This document shows positions 8,381 through 19,358 of a stretch of 64,000 nt of DNA, in pieces. Source of the DNA: Lachnospiraceae bacterium (GTDB lineage Bacteria > Bacillota > Clostridia > Lachnospirales > Lachnospiraceae). Below the pieces are notes generated by a model. That model had not been told where the DNA came from, searched no databases, and saw nothing but the letters and a program-made list of their open reading frames with translations. The position numbers and the translations under genes are program-made. The stretch is from the NCBI GenBank assembly GCA_004556565.1, contig SFGN01000004.1:62001-126000 (forward strand). The letters are read 5' to 3'. How positions within the stretch are numbered: the first letter of the stretch is position 1; every line of letters starts with the position of its first letter.

Positions 8381-9823
8381 ATGGCAAAGGAAAAGAAGTT
8401 AGTAGAATCAATTACTTCCAGAGAGGAAGATTTCGCACAGTGGTACACGGATGTTGTACGTGAGGCAAAATTATGTGATTATTCAGGAGTAAAAGGATGT
8501 CTGAATTATCTGCCGAACGGATATGCAATCTGGGAAAAAATTCAGGCAGATCTGGATAAACGATTTAAAGATACAGGTGTGGAGAATGTGTATCTGCCGG
8601 TACTGATTCCGGAGGCTCTGCTTCAGAAAGAAGCAGACCATATCGAAGGATTTGCTCCGGAAGTTGCATGGGTAACGCATGGCGGGCTGGAACCGTTGCG
8701 GGAAAGATTTTGCATCCGTCCGACATCGGAGACGATGTTCTGTGACGTATGGAGCAAAACTGTTCAGTCTTACAGAGATCTTCCGAAAGTGTGGAATCAG
8801 TGGTGTTCTGTTCTTCGATGGGAGAAAACAACAAGGCCGTTCCTTCGTTCCCGCGAATTTTTATGGCAGGAAGGTCATACGATTCATGCAACCTATGAAG
8901 AGGCAGAAGAGAGGACTCTGATGATGCGTGACGTATACCGTGATTTCATACAGGATGACCTTGCGATTCCGCTGGTCTGCGGGCGTAAAACGCCGAGTGA
9001 GAAATTTGCGGGCGCACAGGATACGTACACAGTGGAAGCACTGATGCATGACGGAAAGGCATTGCAGTCTGCTACAAGCCACTTTTTCGGAAATGCATTT
9101 CCGGATGCATTTGATATTAAATATGCAGATAAGAATAATGAACTCCACAGCGTGTATGAGACTTCCTGGGGACTTTCCACAAGGATCATCGGAGCGATTA
9201 TCATGGTACATGGTGATGACAGCGGACTGGTACTGCCGCCAAGGATTGCTCCGGTTCAGACAAGGGTGATTCCGATCGCACAGCATAAAGAAGGTGTCCT
9301 TGATAAGGCAAATGAACTGCTGGATTCTCTGAAGGCAGCAGGATATACGGCGAAGATTGATGATTCAGACAAAGCACCGGGATGGAAGTTCAGTGAACAG
9401 GAAATTCTGGGAATTCCGACCCGTATTGAGATAGGACCAAAAGATATCGAGAAGAACCAGGTTGTCGTTGTACGTCGCGATACAAGAGAAAAAATTATCG
9501 TGCCTCTGGATGAAATCACAGTAAAACTCGGGGAGATTCTTGAGACAATGCAGAAGGATATGTTTGAACGCGCAAAGGCATATCTGGAATCGCACATTGA
9601 TACAGCAGTTAATATGGAAGAAATGATTGCCAAATTCCAGGAAAACCGTGGATTTATCAAAGCAATGTGGTGTGGGGATGAGGCATGTGAAGATGAAATT
9701 AAAGCACAGACAGGAGGAGCATCTTCCCGATGTATTCCAGACGAGGAAGAACATCTCTCTGATGTGTGTGTCTGCTGCGGAAAACCGGCGAAGCATATGG
9801 TTTACTGGGGGAAAGCGTATTAA
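8381..9823 (+). CDS. proS: Prolyl-tRNA synthetase, archaeal/eukaryal-like short type
   Basis: It charges tRNA-Pro with proline in the cytoplasm. The 480-residue protein carries class II motifs: motif 2 in [20 protein letters not shown] and motif 3 in the [20 protein letters not shown] segment. The editing (INS) domain of the common bacterial enzyme is absent. A C-terminal zinc-type tail with paired cysteines ([30 protein letters not shown]) replaces it. This is typical of the archaeal-like ProRS in Clostridia. A GGGAGAAG ribosome site precedes the ATG. It is followed by a strong terminator. Confidence 0.95.
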   Translation: MAKEKKLVESITSREEDFAQWYTDVVREAKLCDYSGVKGCLNYLPNGYAIWEKIQADLDKRFKDTGVENVYLPVLIPEALLQKEADHIEGFAPEVAWVTHGGLEPLRERFCIRPTSETMFCDVWSKTVQSYRDLPKVWNQWCSVLRWEKTTRPFLRSREFLWQEGHTIHATYEEAEERTLMMRDVYRDFIQDDLAIPLVCGRKTPSEKFAGAQDTYTVEALMHDGKALQSATSHFFGNAFPDAFDIKYADKNNELHSVYETSWGLSTRIIGAIIMVHGDDSGLVLPPRIAPVQTRVIPIAQHKEGVLDKANELLDSLKAAGYTAKIDDSDKAPGWKFSEQEILGIPTRIEIGPKDIEKNQVVVVRRDTREKIIVPLDEITVKLGEILETMQKDMFERAKAYLESHIDTAVNMEEMIAKFQENRGFIKAMWCGDEACEDEIKAQTGGASSRCIPDEEEHLSDVCVCCGKPAKHMVYWGKAY

Positions 9824-9893
9824 TATCCTGGTATAACCCAGGAAGGCTGCCGTCAGCAGGATTTCTGTATATTTTACATTAAGAAGAAATGAG

Positions 9894-9929
9894 AAGGACA
9901 GTCTCCATTGTGTGGGGCCGTCCTTTTTT
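9894..9929 (+). terminator. Terminator after proS
   Basis: AAGGAC (9894-9899) pairs with GTCCTT (9920-9925), with a further inner CTCC/GGGG helix, followed by six T. It lies 70-105 bases after the proS stop, immediately before the ribosome site of the AEC gene. Confidence 0.85.
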
Positions 9930-9939
9930 GGAGGCAATT

Positions 9940-10851
9940 ATGGTATTTCAAAATATGGCGAACATGCAGCTGATGATGTTCCTGTTGGCAGTGATAGGTT
10001 TTTTTGTGAGAAAAAAAGAAATTATAGGAGAAACAGCCAGAAAAGAACTGGTGAATTTTTGTTTGTATATCACGCTCCCGTTTAATATTTTTCACTCCTT
10101 CTGCGGCATGGGATGGGAATGGGGAATGCTCCGGGAATTTGCGGCAGTGCTTCTGCTTTCTGTCGGATATAATCTGATTTCCATCATAGTTAGCTTCCTG
10201 TGTTACCGGAAAATCGAGCCTGACAGGCAGAAACCGTTACGTTACGGAACTATAGTTTCCAACGGCGGGTTCCTGGGCAATCCGGTGATTGAAGGCGTTT
10301 ATGGGGCGGAGGGACTTTTTTATGCGTCAGTATTTATGCTCCCGGTCCGTATCGTGATGTGGAGCGTGGGACCGTCTGTGTTTATGAAAGGGCGTAAAGA
10401 GAATCTGCTGAAAAAAGTATTGACGCATCCCTGCGTCGCCGCAATATATCTGGGAATCATTATGATGTTCCTCGGAATAGAATTTCCGGTATTTCTGGAC
10501 AAAACAATTACAAGCGTCAGCAATTGCAACACTCCGCTCAGTATGATGCTGATCGGGATGATGCTTGCGGAAATGAATCCGAAAGGAATGCTGGATAAGA
10601 CAATGGGATTTTATGCGGTAATGAGGCTTGGCGTCATACCGGGAATTATTTTCGCGGTCACGGCTTTCCTTCCGGTTTCTCCGCTGCTGCGCGGGATTAC
10701 TGTGATCATCGCCGGAATGCCGGCACCGGTGACGACCGCTTTACTTGCCGCAAAATATGACGGGAACGAGAAGTATGCGACTGCGATGATTTTTGTGTCA
10801 ACGGTACTGTCATTGTTTACTTTGCCGGTGTGGTGTACGTTGCTGGGATAA
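9940..10851 (+). CDS. AEC-family transporter (auxin efflux carrier type)
   Basis: The 303-residue protein is almost entirely hydrophobic with about ten predicted membrane segments. It matches the AEC/MleP family, secondary carriers that in bacteria often move malate or other carboxylates. Landmarks are the N-terminal segment LAVIGFFVRKKEIIGE, VSNGGFLGNPVIEGVYG in the first half and a Pro-containing TVIIAGMPAPVTTALLAAKY near the end. The start at 9940 follows GGAGG; an in-frame ATG at 9889 would lie inside the proS terminator. The substrate cannot be inferred. Confidence 0.85.
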   Translation: MVFQNMANMQLMMFLLAVIGFFVRKKEIIGETARKELVNFCLYITLPFNIFHSFCGMGWEWGMLREFAAVLLLSVGYNLISIIVSFLCYRKIEPDRQKPLRYGTIVSNGGFLGNPVIEGVYGAEGLFYASVFMLPVRIVMWSVGPSVFMKGRKENLLKKVLTHPCVAAIYLGIIMMFLGIEFPVFLDKTITSVSNCNTPLSMMLIGMMLAEMNPKGMLDKTMGFYAVMRLGVIPGIIFAVTAFLPVSPLLRGITVIIAGMPAPVTTALLAAKYDGNEKYATAMIFVSTVLSLFTLPVWCTLLG

Positions 10852-10876
10852 CTACAGTTTGTTTGTAAAAAACCCC

Positions 10877-10905
10877 TTGACTTTCGGAAAGAAACGTAAT
10901 AAACT
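10877..10905 (+). promoter_or_regulatory. Promoter of the str operon
   Basis: TTGACT (10877-10882), a 17-base spacer and TAAACT (10900-10905) lie 120 bases before rpsL. The leader between them contains short hairpin-forming G/C-rich segments. Confidence 0.7.
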
Positions 10906-11025
10906 ATTCTAGCGTGCACAGAAAGGCATGATATTTTTTGTGTGCAGAAACAGGATAATAACAATTATCTGCAGCCACGCCCCCTGTAAGACAGCGGGGA
11001 CGAATAATCATAGGAGGTGAAAAGA

Positions 11026-11448
11026 ATGCCAACATTTAACCAGTTAGTTAGAAAAGGACGTCAGACTTCTGAAAAGAAATCTACAGCACCGGCTCTTCAG
11101 AAAGGTTACAATTCTCTGAGAAAGCGTGCTACTGATGTATCTGCACCGCAGAAGAGAGGTGTATGTACAGCAGTTAAGACCGCTACACCGAAGAAGCCTA
11201 ACTCAGCTCTGAGAAAAATCGCCAGAGTTCGTCTGTCTAACGGAATTGAAGTAACAAGCTACATTCCGGGTGAAGGACACAACCTTCAGGAGCATAGCGT
11301 TGTTCTGATCCGTGGAGGAAGAGTTAAGGACCTGCCAGGTACAAGATACCACATCATCAGAGGTACACTTGATACAGCAGGAGTTGCCAAGAGAAGACAG
11401 GCTCGTTCCAAGTATGGCGCTAAGAGACCAAAAGACGCTAAGAAGTAA
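11026..11448 (+). CDS. rpsL: 30S ribosomal protein S12
   Basis: S12 sits at the decoding centre of the small subunit. The 140-residue protein starts [13 protein letters not shown] and has the conserved loops [11 protein letters not shown] and [26 protein letters not shown], the sites of streptomycin-resistance changes. The sensitive-type lysines (PKKPNS, VKDLPG) are present. An AGGAGGTGA ribosome site precedes the ATG at 11026. It opens the rpsL-rpsG-fusA order typical of the str operon. Confidence 0.99.
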   Translation: MPTFNQLVRKGRQTSEKKSTAPALQKGYNSLRKRATDVSAPQKRGVCTAVKTATPKKPNSALRKIARVRLSNGIEVTSYIPGEGHNLQEHSVVLIRGGRVKDLPGTRYHIIRGTLDTAGVAKRRQARSKYGAKRPKDAKK

Positions 11449-12130
<682 letters not shown>

Positions 12131-12142
12131 TAGGAGGCTATT

Positions 12143-14260
12143 ATGGCTGGAAGAGAATACCCATTAGAGAGAACCAGAAACATTGGTATCATGGCTCATA
12201 TCGATGCTGGTAAGACAACATTGACAGAGCGTATTCTTTATTATACCGGTGTTAACTATAAAATTGGTGATACTCATGAAGGAACTGCTACCATGGACTG
12301 GATGGAGCAGGAGCAGGAAAGAGGTATCACAATTACTTCGGCAGCTACGACTTGTCACTGGACTTTGGAAGATCATGCAAAACCAAAGGCAGGTGCCCTG
12401 GAGCATCGTATCAATATTATTGATACACCGGGACACGTTGACTTTACAGTAGAGGTTGAACGTTCCCTTCGTGTTCTGGATGGTGCTGTCGGCGTGTTCT
12501 GTGCAAAAGGTGGTGTAGAACCGCAGTCAGAAAACGTATGGCGTCAGGCAGACACATACAATGTACCGAGAATGGCATTTATCAATAAAATGGACATTCT
12601 TGGAGCTGACTTCTACAATGCTGTAGATCAGATCAGAACCAGACTTGGAAAGAATGCAATCTGCCTTCAGCTTCCGATTGGTAAGGAAGATGAGTTTAAA
12701 GGAATTATTGATTTGATGGAAATGGAGGCTTATATCTACAATGATGATAAGGGCGATGATATTTCTATCGTGCCGATTCCGGAAGATATGGCAGATGAAG
12801 CAGAGCTTTACCATACAGAGCTGGTAGAGAAAATCTGTGAGTTAGATGATGATTTAATGATGGAATATCTTGAAGGAGATGAACCTTCTGTAGACGACCT
12901 GAAGAGAGTGCTTCGTAAAGCAACTTGCGAATGCCAGGCTATTCCGGTCTGCTGTGGTTCTGCTTACAGAAACAAAGGTGTTCAGAAGTTGCTTGATGCA
13001 GTTCTTGAATATATGCCTGCCCCGACAGATATCCCGCCGATTCAGGGTGTAGATGCGGATGGAAATGAAGTGGTAAGACACGCTTCAGATGAAGAACCGT
13101 TCTCAGCCCTTGCATTTAAGATTATGACAGACCCGTTCGTAGGTAAGCTTGCTTACTTCAGAGTATATTCAGGAACGATGAACTCAGGTTCTTATGTTCT
13201 GAATGCTACAAAGGGTAAAAAAGAGCGTGTAGGACGTATCCTACAGATGCACGCTAATAAGAGACAGGAACTTGATAAGGTGTACTCAGGTGATATTGCA
13301 GCGGCAATCGGATTTAAGTTCACAACGACAGGTGATACAATCTGTAATGAACAGCATCCGGTAATCCTTGAGTCCATGGAATTCCCGGAACCGGTTATCG
13401 AGCTTGCTATCGAACCGAAGACAAAGGCTTCCCAGGGAAAACTCGGCGAATCTCTTGCAAAGCTCGCAGAAGAAGACCCGACATTCCGTGCACACACCAA
13501 TCAGGAGACAGGACAGACGATCATCGCAGGTATGGGCGAACTTCATCTGGAAATTATCGTAGACAGACTTCTGCGCGAATTCAAAGTAGAAGCAAATGTA
13601 GGTGCACCGCAGGTTGCTTACAAAGAGTCTATTACAAAGCCGGCTGATGTTGACAGCAAGTATGCTAAGCAGTCCGGCGGACGTGGTCAGTACGGACATT
13701 GTAAAGTTAAATTTGAGCCAATGGATGTCAATGGAGAAGAGACATATAAATTTGAGTCTACTGTTGTCGGAGGTGCGATCCCGAAGGAATATATCCCGGC
13801 TGTAGGCGAAGGTATCGAGGAAGCTATGAAGTCCGGTATCCTCGGAGGATTCCCGGTAGTAGGTATCCATGCTACTGTTTATGATGGTTCTTACCATGAA
13901 GTTGACTCGAGTGAAATGGCATTCCACATTGCAGGTTCCCTGGCATTTAAAGATGCCATGAAACAGGGTGCTCCGGTGCTTCTTGAGCCTATCATGAAGG
14001 TTGAAGTTACAATGCCGGAAGAATATATGGGAGATATCATCGGAGACATCAACTCACGCCGCGGCCGCATTGAAGGTATGGATGACCTTGGCGGAGGAAA
14101 GATTGTCCGCGGTTATGTTCCGCTGTCAGAGATGTTCGGATATGCAACAGATCTTCGTTCCAGAACACAGGGACGCGGCAACTACTCTATGTTCTTTGAG
14201 AAGTATGAGCCGGTTCCGAAGTCAGTTCAGGAAAAGGTATTATCTAATAAAAATGCCTAA
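12143..14260 (+). CDS. fusA: Elongation factor G
   Basis: EF-G is the GTPase that drives ribosomal translocation and, with RRF, ribosome recycling. The 705-residue protein has the G1 motif AHIDAGKTT (residues 18-26), the switch segment [14 protein letters not shown]3 DTPGHVDF and G4 NKMD. The C-terminal domains end with [22 protein letters not shown]. The length is normal. The ribosome site is TAGGAGG, seven bases before the ATG. It is in the same operon as rpsL and rpsG. Confidence 0.99.
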   Translation: MAGREYPLERTRNIGIMAHIDAGKTTLTERILYYTGVNYKIGDTHEGTATMDWMEQEQERGITITSAATTCHWTLEDHAKPKAGALEHRINIIDTPGHVDFTVEVERSLRVLDGAVGVFCAKGGVEPQSENVWRQADTYNVPRMAFINKMDILGADFYNAVDQIRTRLGKNAICLQLPIGKEDEFKGIIDLMEMEAYIYNDDKGDDISIVPIPEDMADEAELYHTELVEKICELDDDLMMEYLEGDEPSVDDLKRVLRKATCECQAIPVCCGSAYRNKGVQKLLDAVLEYMPAPTDIPPIQGVDADGNEVVRHASDEEPFSALAFKIMTDPFVGKLAYFRVYSGTMNSGSYVLNATKGKKERVGRILQMHANKRQELDKVYSGDIAAAIGFKFTTTGDTICNEQHPVILESMEFPEPVIELAIEPKTKASQGKLGESLAKLAEEDPTFRAHTNQETGQTIIAGMGELHLEIIVDRLLREFKVEANVGAPQVAYKESITKPADVDSKYAKQSGGRGQYGHCKVKFEPMDVNGEETYKFESTVVGGAIPKEYIPAVGEGIEEAMKSGILGGFPVVGIHATVYDGSYHEVDSSEMAFHIAGSLAFKDAMKQGAPVLLEPIMKVEVTMPEEYMGDIIGDINSRRGRIEGMDDLGGGKIVRGYVPLSEMFGYATDLRSRTQGRGNYSMFFEKYEPVPKSVQEKVLSNKNA

Positions 14261-14275
14261 TTATTAATAAAAGGC

Positions 14276-14304
14276 TTGAAAAAAGGCTAAGTTTGAAATA
14301 TAAT
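14276..14304 (+). promoter_or_regulatory. Promoter of tuf
   Basis: TTGAAA (14276-14281), a 17-base spacer and a perfect TATAAT (14299-14304) lie about 80 bases before tuf. This gives tuf its own promoter, separate from the str operon promoter. Confidence 0.75.
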
Positions 14305-14315
14305 CAAATTTAGCC
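14285..14315. repeat. 31-bp palindrome spanning the tuf promoter
   Basis: GGCTAAGTTTGA (14285-14296) pairs with TCAAATTTAGCC (14304-14315) over twelve bases with one G-T pair and a seven-base loop. The -10 hexamer lies in the loop and its last base in the right arm. No T-run follows, so it is a poor intrinsic terminator for fusA; an operator or an mRNA hairpin is equally possible. Confidence 0.7.
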
Positions 14316-14380
14316 GAGTAAAAACGAAAAACAGTCAAATGCCTGGATTAAGGCGATATTTATTAAGGAGGATATTCAAA

Positions 14381-15574
14381 ATGGCAAAGGCTAAATTTGA
14401 AAGAACAAAACCACATGCTAATATTGGTACTATCGGTCACGTTGACCACGGCAAAACTACTCTGACAGCTGCTATTACAAAAGTTCTGTCCAAAAGAGTT
14501 GCAGGTAACGCAGAAGTAGCTTTCGATAACATCGATAAAGCTCCGGAAGAAAGAGAACGTGGAATCACAATTTCTACAGCTCACGTTGAGTACGAGACAG
14601 CTAACCGTCACTATGCACACGTTGACTGCCCGGGACATGCTGACTACGTTAAGAACATGATCACAGGAGCTGCTCAGATGGACGGCGCTATCCTTGTTGT
14701 TGCTGCTACTGACGGTGTTATGGCTCAGACAAAAGAGCACATCCTTCTTTCCCGTCAGGTAGGTGTACCGTACATCGTAGTATTCATGAACAAATGCGAT
14801 ATGGTAGACGACGAAGAGCTGCTTGAACTTGTAGATATGGAAGTTCGTGAACTTCTGAACGAGTATGAATTCCCGGGAGATGACACACCGATTATCCAGG
14901 GTTCTGCTCTGAAAGCTCTGGAAGATCCGGACGGAGAATGGGGCGACAAGATCATGGAACTTATGGATGCAGTTGACAGCTGGGTTCCGGATCCGCAGCG
15001 TGACAAAGATAAACCGTTCCTGATGCCTGTAGAGGACGTATTCTCTATCACAGGACGTGGTACAGTAGCAACAGGTAGAGTAGAGCGTGGTACACTTCAC
15101 GTATCTGACAGCGTTGAAATCATTGGTATTCATGAAGAATCCAAAACAACAGTTGTAACAGGTATCGAGATGTTCCGTAAGCTTCTTGATGAGGCTCAGG
15201 CTGGTGATAACATCGGTGCTCTGCTTCGTGGTATCCAGAGAACTGAAATCGAAAGAGGACAGGTTCTTATTAAACCAGGTACAGTAAAATGCCACAAGAA
15301 ATTTACTTGCCAGGTATACGTTCTGACAAAAGATGAAGGTGGACGTCATACACCGTTCTTCAACAACTACAGACCGCAGTTCTACTTCAGAACAACAGAC
15401 GTAACAGGTGTCTGCGAACTTCCGGCTGGTACAGAAATGTGCATGCCTGGTGATAACGTAGAGATGACTGTTGAACTGATTCACCCGGTAGCTATGGAAG
15501 AGGGTCTTGGATTCGCTATCCGTGAAGGTGGACGTACAGTAGGATCAGGTAAGGTTGCTAAGATTATCGAGTAA
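14381..15574 (+). CDS. tuf: Elongation factor Tu
   Basis: EF-Tu delivers aminoacyl-tRNA to the ribosome as a GTP complex. The 397-residue protein has GHVDHGKTT (residues 18-26), [20 protein letters not shown] and NKCD, and ends [13 protein letters not shown]. The ATG at 14381 follows AAGGAGG by several bases; an earlier in-frame ATG at 14339 has no ribosome site. A strong terminator follows at 15609. It is the only tuf copy in the window. Confidence 0.99.
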   Translation: MAKAKFERTKPHANIGTIGHVDHGKTTLTAAITKVLSKRVAGNAEVAFDNIDKAPEERERGITISTAHVEYETANRHYAHVDCPGHADYVKNMITGAAQMDGAILVVAATDGVMAQTKEHILLSRQVGVPYIVVFMNKCDMVDDEELLELVDMEVRELLNEYEFPGDDTPIIQGSALKALEDPDGEWGDKIMELMDAVDSWVPDPQRDKDKPFLMPVEDVFSITGRGTVATGRVERGTLHVSDSVEIIGIHEESKTTVVTGIEMFRKLLDEAQAGDNIGALLRGIQRTEIERGQVLIKPGTVKCHKKFTCQVYVLTKDEGGRHTPFFNNYRPQFYFRTTDVTGVCELPAGTEMCMPGDNVEMTVELIHPVAMEEGLGFAIREGGRTVGSGKVAKIIE

Positions 15575-15608
15575 TTGTTGATAGTTATAGCTAATAACGT
15601 TTAATATG

Positions 15609-15651
15609 ATAGCCGCAATTTCTGATATATTCAGAATCTGCGGCTATTTTT
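15609..15651 (+). terminator. Terminator after tuf
   Basis: ATAGCCGCA (15609-15617) pairs with TGCGGCTAT (15639-15647), with a second inner helix TTCTGA/TCAGAA, and is followed by five T. Confidence 0.9.
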
Positions 15652-15662
15652 ATGTTGCTAAG

Positions 15663-15701
15663 CATACTCAAAAATGGTCCGGTGGACCATTTTTGAGTAT
15701 G
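15663..15701. repeat. Perfect 18-bp palindrome, GGTCC family copy 1
   Basis: CATACTCAAAAATGGTCC (15663-15680) is followed by the loop GGT and its exact reverse complement (15684-15701). It lies just after the tuf terminator in non-coding DNA. Related copies with the same GGTCC core occur at 32504-32526 and 58912-58932. Confidence 0.9.
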
Positions 15702-15841
15702 GTATATGTATAGTTACACATTTGTCTGCCGAGATGGGATATTTCACACATATTTAACAAGAGTATACTTTTATTTTTTGTAAAAAAATGATAATATTTA
15801 TTTACATATACACAAAAATCAATATGAAAGGGTGGTTAGTG

Positions 15842-18800
15842 ATGAAAAGACGTGTATTTACAAAATTTGCCGCCATATGCATGGCGGCTGTAATGCTGTT
15901 TTCGGATGCGGGAGCAGTTATGGCAGTAGATACGGCAACTGATGAAGTTGAGCTTGCGGCTGACGAACAGAGCGTATCTTTTACGGCAGAATATGCAGAA
16001 ATAGGTGTTCCACTGTCGGTAGATGTAACCGGCATGACAGGAAATCTGAAATATGACTGGCAGGTGGGAGGTAAATCTGTCGGAGCTGAAGCGACTTACA
16101 CTCCGACGGAGAATGATCTTGAAAAGTTTATTACTGTAACAGTGGCGGATGAAGCAGGAATCAATGCAAGTGCAGAACTGTTTTTCAGTAAACTTCCGGT
16201 CATTTATATTAATACGGAGAACGGAGTATCAATTACAGATAAAGAGAATTATATTACTTCTGAATTTATAATCCAGGGAAATTCAGAGTATAATACAGAG
16301 ACAACCACATTGTATAATGGAACGGCAGGAGTCAGAGGACGTGGAAATTCAACATGGAGTCTCCCGAAAAAACCTTATAAGGTGAAGCTGGATAAGAGTA
16401 CAAACCTGCTTGGTTTTGGAAAAAGTAAGCACTGGGTGCTTCTGGCAAATTTTTATGATATGACTTATATGAGGAATAAACTTTCCTATGATTTATCAGG
16501 AGATTTGGGAGAACCATATATGCAGTCTATCCTGACCGATGTGGTAATGAACGGACAATATATAGGAAACTATCAGCTTTGCGAGCAGATTCGTGTGGAT
16601 GAGAATCGTGTGGATATCCTGAATTGGGAGGATGTGGCTGCTGATGCCGCAAAAGCAGTTAAAAAGGCAAACGGTCTGACCAGCGATGACCAGGATGCTA
16701 TCGAAGAGCAGATGGTTGCGGATATGGGATGGGTGACATCCGGTTCCGTGAAATATAATGGTGTGGAATACAGCGTTTCAGACTGTTTTGAAATACCGGA
16801 CATTGACGGCGGATATATCCTTGAGATGGATGAATATATGGATGAAGCCAATACGTTCTACAGCTCGGATGGGATGCCGATGATGTTTAATTCTCCGGAA
16901 TTTGTCAATAAAGACATGGTGAATTATGTCAGCGGTTATATCAACGCATTTGAAGATGCAATTTCTTCAGGAAACCATACTACTACATATAACGGCGAGA
17001 CGGTTCATTATACGGATTTATTTGACATGGATTCTCTTGTAGACAACTGGATCGTGCAGGAGATTTTCTTCAATGAAGATTTTATGAAGAAGAGTACTTA
17101 TATGTATAAGGACAGCGGTGAAAAATTCAAGATGGGGCCTGTCTGGGATATGGACTGGTCAAGCGGAGCATACCAGAGTGCAGCAAAACCGTACGATCAG
17201 TGGCAGACATTATATTTCAGTGCGAACAGTCAGGCAAAACAGTGGTATAAAACACTGGTACAGGATCCGTTATTCTTAAGAACGGTACATGCACGTTACT
17301 GGGAAGTCAGGGATACCTATATTCAAGATATGCTGGATTCTATTGATGCCATTTATGCACAGGTAAAAGAATCCGGTGAGGCATCTCTTGCAGCATGGAA
17401 TCAGGGAAACGGCTCCAGCAGTTATGCAAAAGAAATCAATACTTTTAAAACATGGATGACAAACCGTATTGCTTTTATGGATTCCAAGATGCAGACTTAT
17501 GATAATTTTGAAAAGGAATTTATTAATAGCGGAAGTACAAAGCTTACGGTTGTAGGTGCTGACGGAAATGCACTTAAAGCAGATACGATCGGCGACGAAG
17601 CTGCATATGACGCAATGGTATCTGAGGGTGAGGGCATTGTAGTATCTGTTAATTCTGAAAATGCCGCAAAAGCAGAGTTGTATATCAATGGCACCCTGAA
17701 AGAAGTAAAGTCAGTAACTACAGGTCTTGTTGAATTTGAAATTGAATCACTGGAAGAGGACAGTGTGATCCAGGTCTATACATATGATAATAAATCCAGC
17801 CTGTTGTCTTCAGCGTATATTGCTATTCAGGTTAATGAAGTGACAGAAATTGAAGTGACCGCGCCGACAAAAACAACGTATAAGATCGGTGATGTGCTTG
17901 ACCTGAACGGAATGGTTGTGAAGAAAGTATATGAAGATGGTACAAAAGAAGAGATTTCTTCAGGAGTGGAAGTAACCGGATACGATTCGTCAGTGGAAGG
18001 AGAGCAGACTCTTACTGTCAGCTGGGACGGAAAAACGGCAACATTTACAGTAACTGTCGAGAGCGGCGAGGTGACAGAGCCGATGCTTACAGGAATTGAG
18101 ATAACCGGACCTGTAAAAGTAGAGTATACAGTCGGTGAAGAGCTGAATACGACAGGAATGGTTGTAAAAGCGGTATACAGCGATGGAACAAAGAAAGAAG
18201 TAACAGAAGGGATCGAAATTACCGGCTACAACAAAGATGTGATCGGAGAACAGACGATTACCGTTACGTATGAAGGAAAGACAGCAACATTTAAGGTTAC
18301 AGTCAAGGCAGCTTCTGTTACAATTAATGTTGACAGTCTTCTGATCGTAATTGATAAGGCTGAAGAAATAGATCTTGGAGATTATGTTGACGGCGAAGCG
18401 AAAGAAAAATTCAAGGAAATTCTTGACTACGCTAAAAGTATTGCAGAAAACCCGACCACACAAGAGGCGGTTGACGCGGCGGAAGGGGCACTTCTCAAAG
18501 CGATTGAAGATCTGGTAAAGAATGCACCGCCGGTTGCTGAGTTGCCGTATGAGGATGTGAAGAAAGCAGACTGGTTCTACCCATATGTTTATGATGTATA
18601 TGTTAAAGGATTAATGACAGGTCTCGATGAAAAAACTTTTGGACCGTCACAGAATCTGGCAAGAGCACAGTTCGCAGTCATCCTGTACCGCATGGAAGGT
18701 GAGCCTGTAGTTGATGATATCAGCCCGTTCCCGGATGTGGAAAATGATACCTGGTACACTGATGCGGTCATCTGGGCATATAAAAATGAAATTATTACCG

Positions 18801-19099
18801 GATATACAGATACCGGTAAGTTTGGACCATCCGATGATATTACTCGTGAGCAGATTGCAACTATGATGTTCCGATATGAGAAATATAAAGATCAGGATAA
18901 TGGCAAGAGGGCAGAGCTCACATCCTTCCCGGATGCAGATAAAGTGCAGGTATATGCAAAGGAAGCACTTCAGTGGTGTGTTGCAAATGGAATTATCGAA
19001 GGAACAGGTGTGACAGAAAAGATTATTGATCCTCAGGCAAGCACAATCCGTGCGGTCTGTGCAACCATTATCAGCCGTTATACAGATCTTCCGCGCTAG
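15842..19099 (+). CDS. Secreted CotH-kinase-like protein with SLH anchor
   Basis: The 1085-residue protein starts with a signal peptide (MKRRVFTKFAAICMAAVMLF, cleavage near AVMA). A short beta-rich domain is followed by a CotH-type domain (about residues 119-560) with the GRGNSTWSLPKKPYKVKL motif near 165 and WDMDWSSG near 436. CotH proteins of spore coats and related secreted proteins are atypical protein kinases. Then come two bacterial Ig-like repeats (about 666-739 and 748-821), a FIVAR-like helical segment (824-894) and three SLH repeats (903-1085) that should bind cell-wall polymer. The start at 15842 follows AAAGGGTGG and gives an immediate signal peptide. The substrate is unknown. Confidence 0.9.
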   Translation: MKRRVFTKFAAICMAAVMLFSDAGAVMAVDTATDEVELAADEQSVSFTAEYAEIGVPLSVDVTGMTGNLKYDWQVGGKSVGAEATYTPTENDLEKFITVTVADEAGINASAELFFSKLPVIYINTENGVSITDKENYITSEFIIQGNSEYNTETTTLYNGTAGVRGRGNSTWSLPKKPYKVKLDKSTNLLGFGKSKHWVLLANFYDMTYMRNKLSYDLSGDLGEPYMQSILTDVVMNGQYIGNYQLCEQIRVDENRVDILNWEDVAADAAKAVKKANGLTSDDQDAIEEQMVADMGWVTSGSVKYNGVEYSVSDCFEIPDIDGGYILEMDEYMDEANTFYSSDGMPMMFNSPEFVNKDMVNYVSGYINAFEDAISSGNHTTTYNGETVHYTDLFDMDSLVDNWIVQEIFFNEDFMKKSTYMYKDSGEKFKMGPVWDMDWSSGAYQSAAKPYDQWQTLYFSANSQAKQWYKTLVQDPLFLRTVHARYWEVRDTYIQDMLDSIDAIYAQVKESGEASLAAWNQGNGSSSYAKEINTFKTWMTNRIAFMDSKMQTYDNFEKEFINSGSTKLTVVGADGNALKADTIGDEAAYDAMVSEGEGIVVSVNSENAAKAELYINGTLKEVKSVTTGLVEFEIESLEEDSVIQVYTYDNKSSLLSSAYIAIQVNEVTEIEVTAPTKTTYKIGDVLDLNGMVVKKVYEDGTKEEISSGVEVTGYDSSVEGEQTLTVSWDGKTATFTVTVESGEVTEPMLTGIEITGPVKVEYTVGEELNTTGMVVKAVYSDGTKKEVTEGIEITGYNKDVIGEQTITVTYEGKTATFKVTVKAASVTINVDSLLIVIDKAEEIDLGDYVDGEAKEKFKEILDYAKSIAENPTTQEAVDAAEGALLKAIEDLVKNAPPVAELPYEDVKKADWFYPYVYDVYVKGLMTGLDEKTFGPSQNLARAQFAVILYRMEGEPVVDDISPFPDVENDTWYTDAVIWAYKNEIITGYTDTGKFGPSDDITREQIATMMFRYEKYKDQDNGKRAELTSFPDADKVQVYAKEALQWCVANGIIEGTGVTEKIIDPQASTIRAVCATIISRYTDLPR

Positions 19100-19214
19100 A
19101 GTAGAAGTAAACCATGACGAATGGCAATAAAATGAGTAAAGCAAAATGATGGAAGAAAATGCCGGGCAGCCGCAGGCTGCACGGATGAATAACAAAATAT
19201 GTTTCCTGAAATAC

Positions 19215-19257
19215 TGCCCCATGCACGATTTATGTGCATGGGGCAAAATTTTTTTTA
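19215..19257 (+). terminator. Terminator after the CotH/SLH gene
   Basis: TGCCCCATGCAC (19215-19226) pairs with GTGCATGGGGCA (19234-19245), a 12-bp perfect stem, followed by AAAA and eight T. Confidence 0.95.
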
Positions 19258-19266
19258 TAAAAAAGG

Positions 19267-19295
19267 TTGACGAAGTTGTTCTGAAAGCGTATAAT
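19267..19295 (+). promoter_or_regulatory. Promoter of the ABC importer operon
   Basis: TTGACG (19267-19272), a 17-base spacer and TATAAT (19290-19295) lie about 65 bases before the substrate-binding protein gene. Confidence 0.85.
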
Positions 19296-19358
19296 GCCAC
19301 TGTAGAACTTTGACGCGTTGAAGCGTAAAATAGCCATTCGGGAATGGAGGAGAAGAAA

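Noticed and set aside
13286-13927. 213-codon minus-strand frame opposite fusA
   Set aside because: It overlaps the conserved fusA coding sequence entirely and has no recognisable domain or start signal.
14363-15484. Long minus-strand open frame of 373 codons opposite tuf
   Set aside because: It is a shadow of the strongly biased tuf coding sequence, rich in Cys, Phe and Ser, with no ribosome site and no family resemblance.
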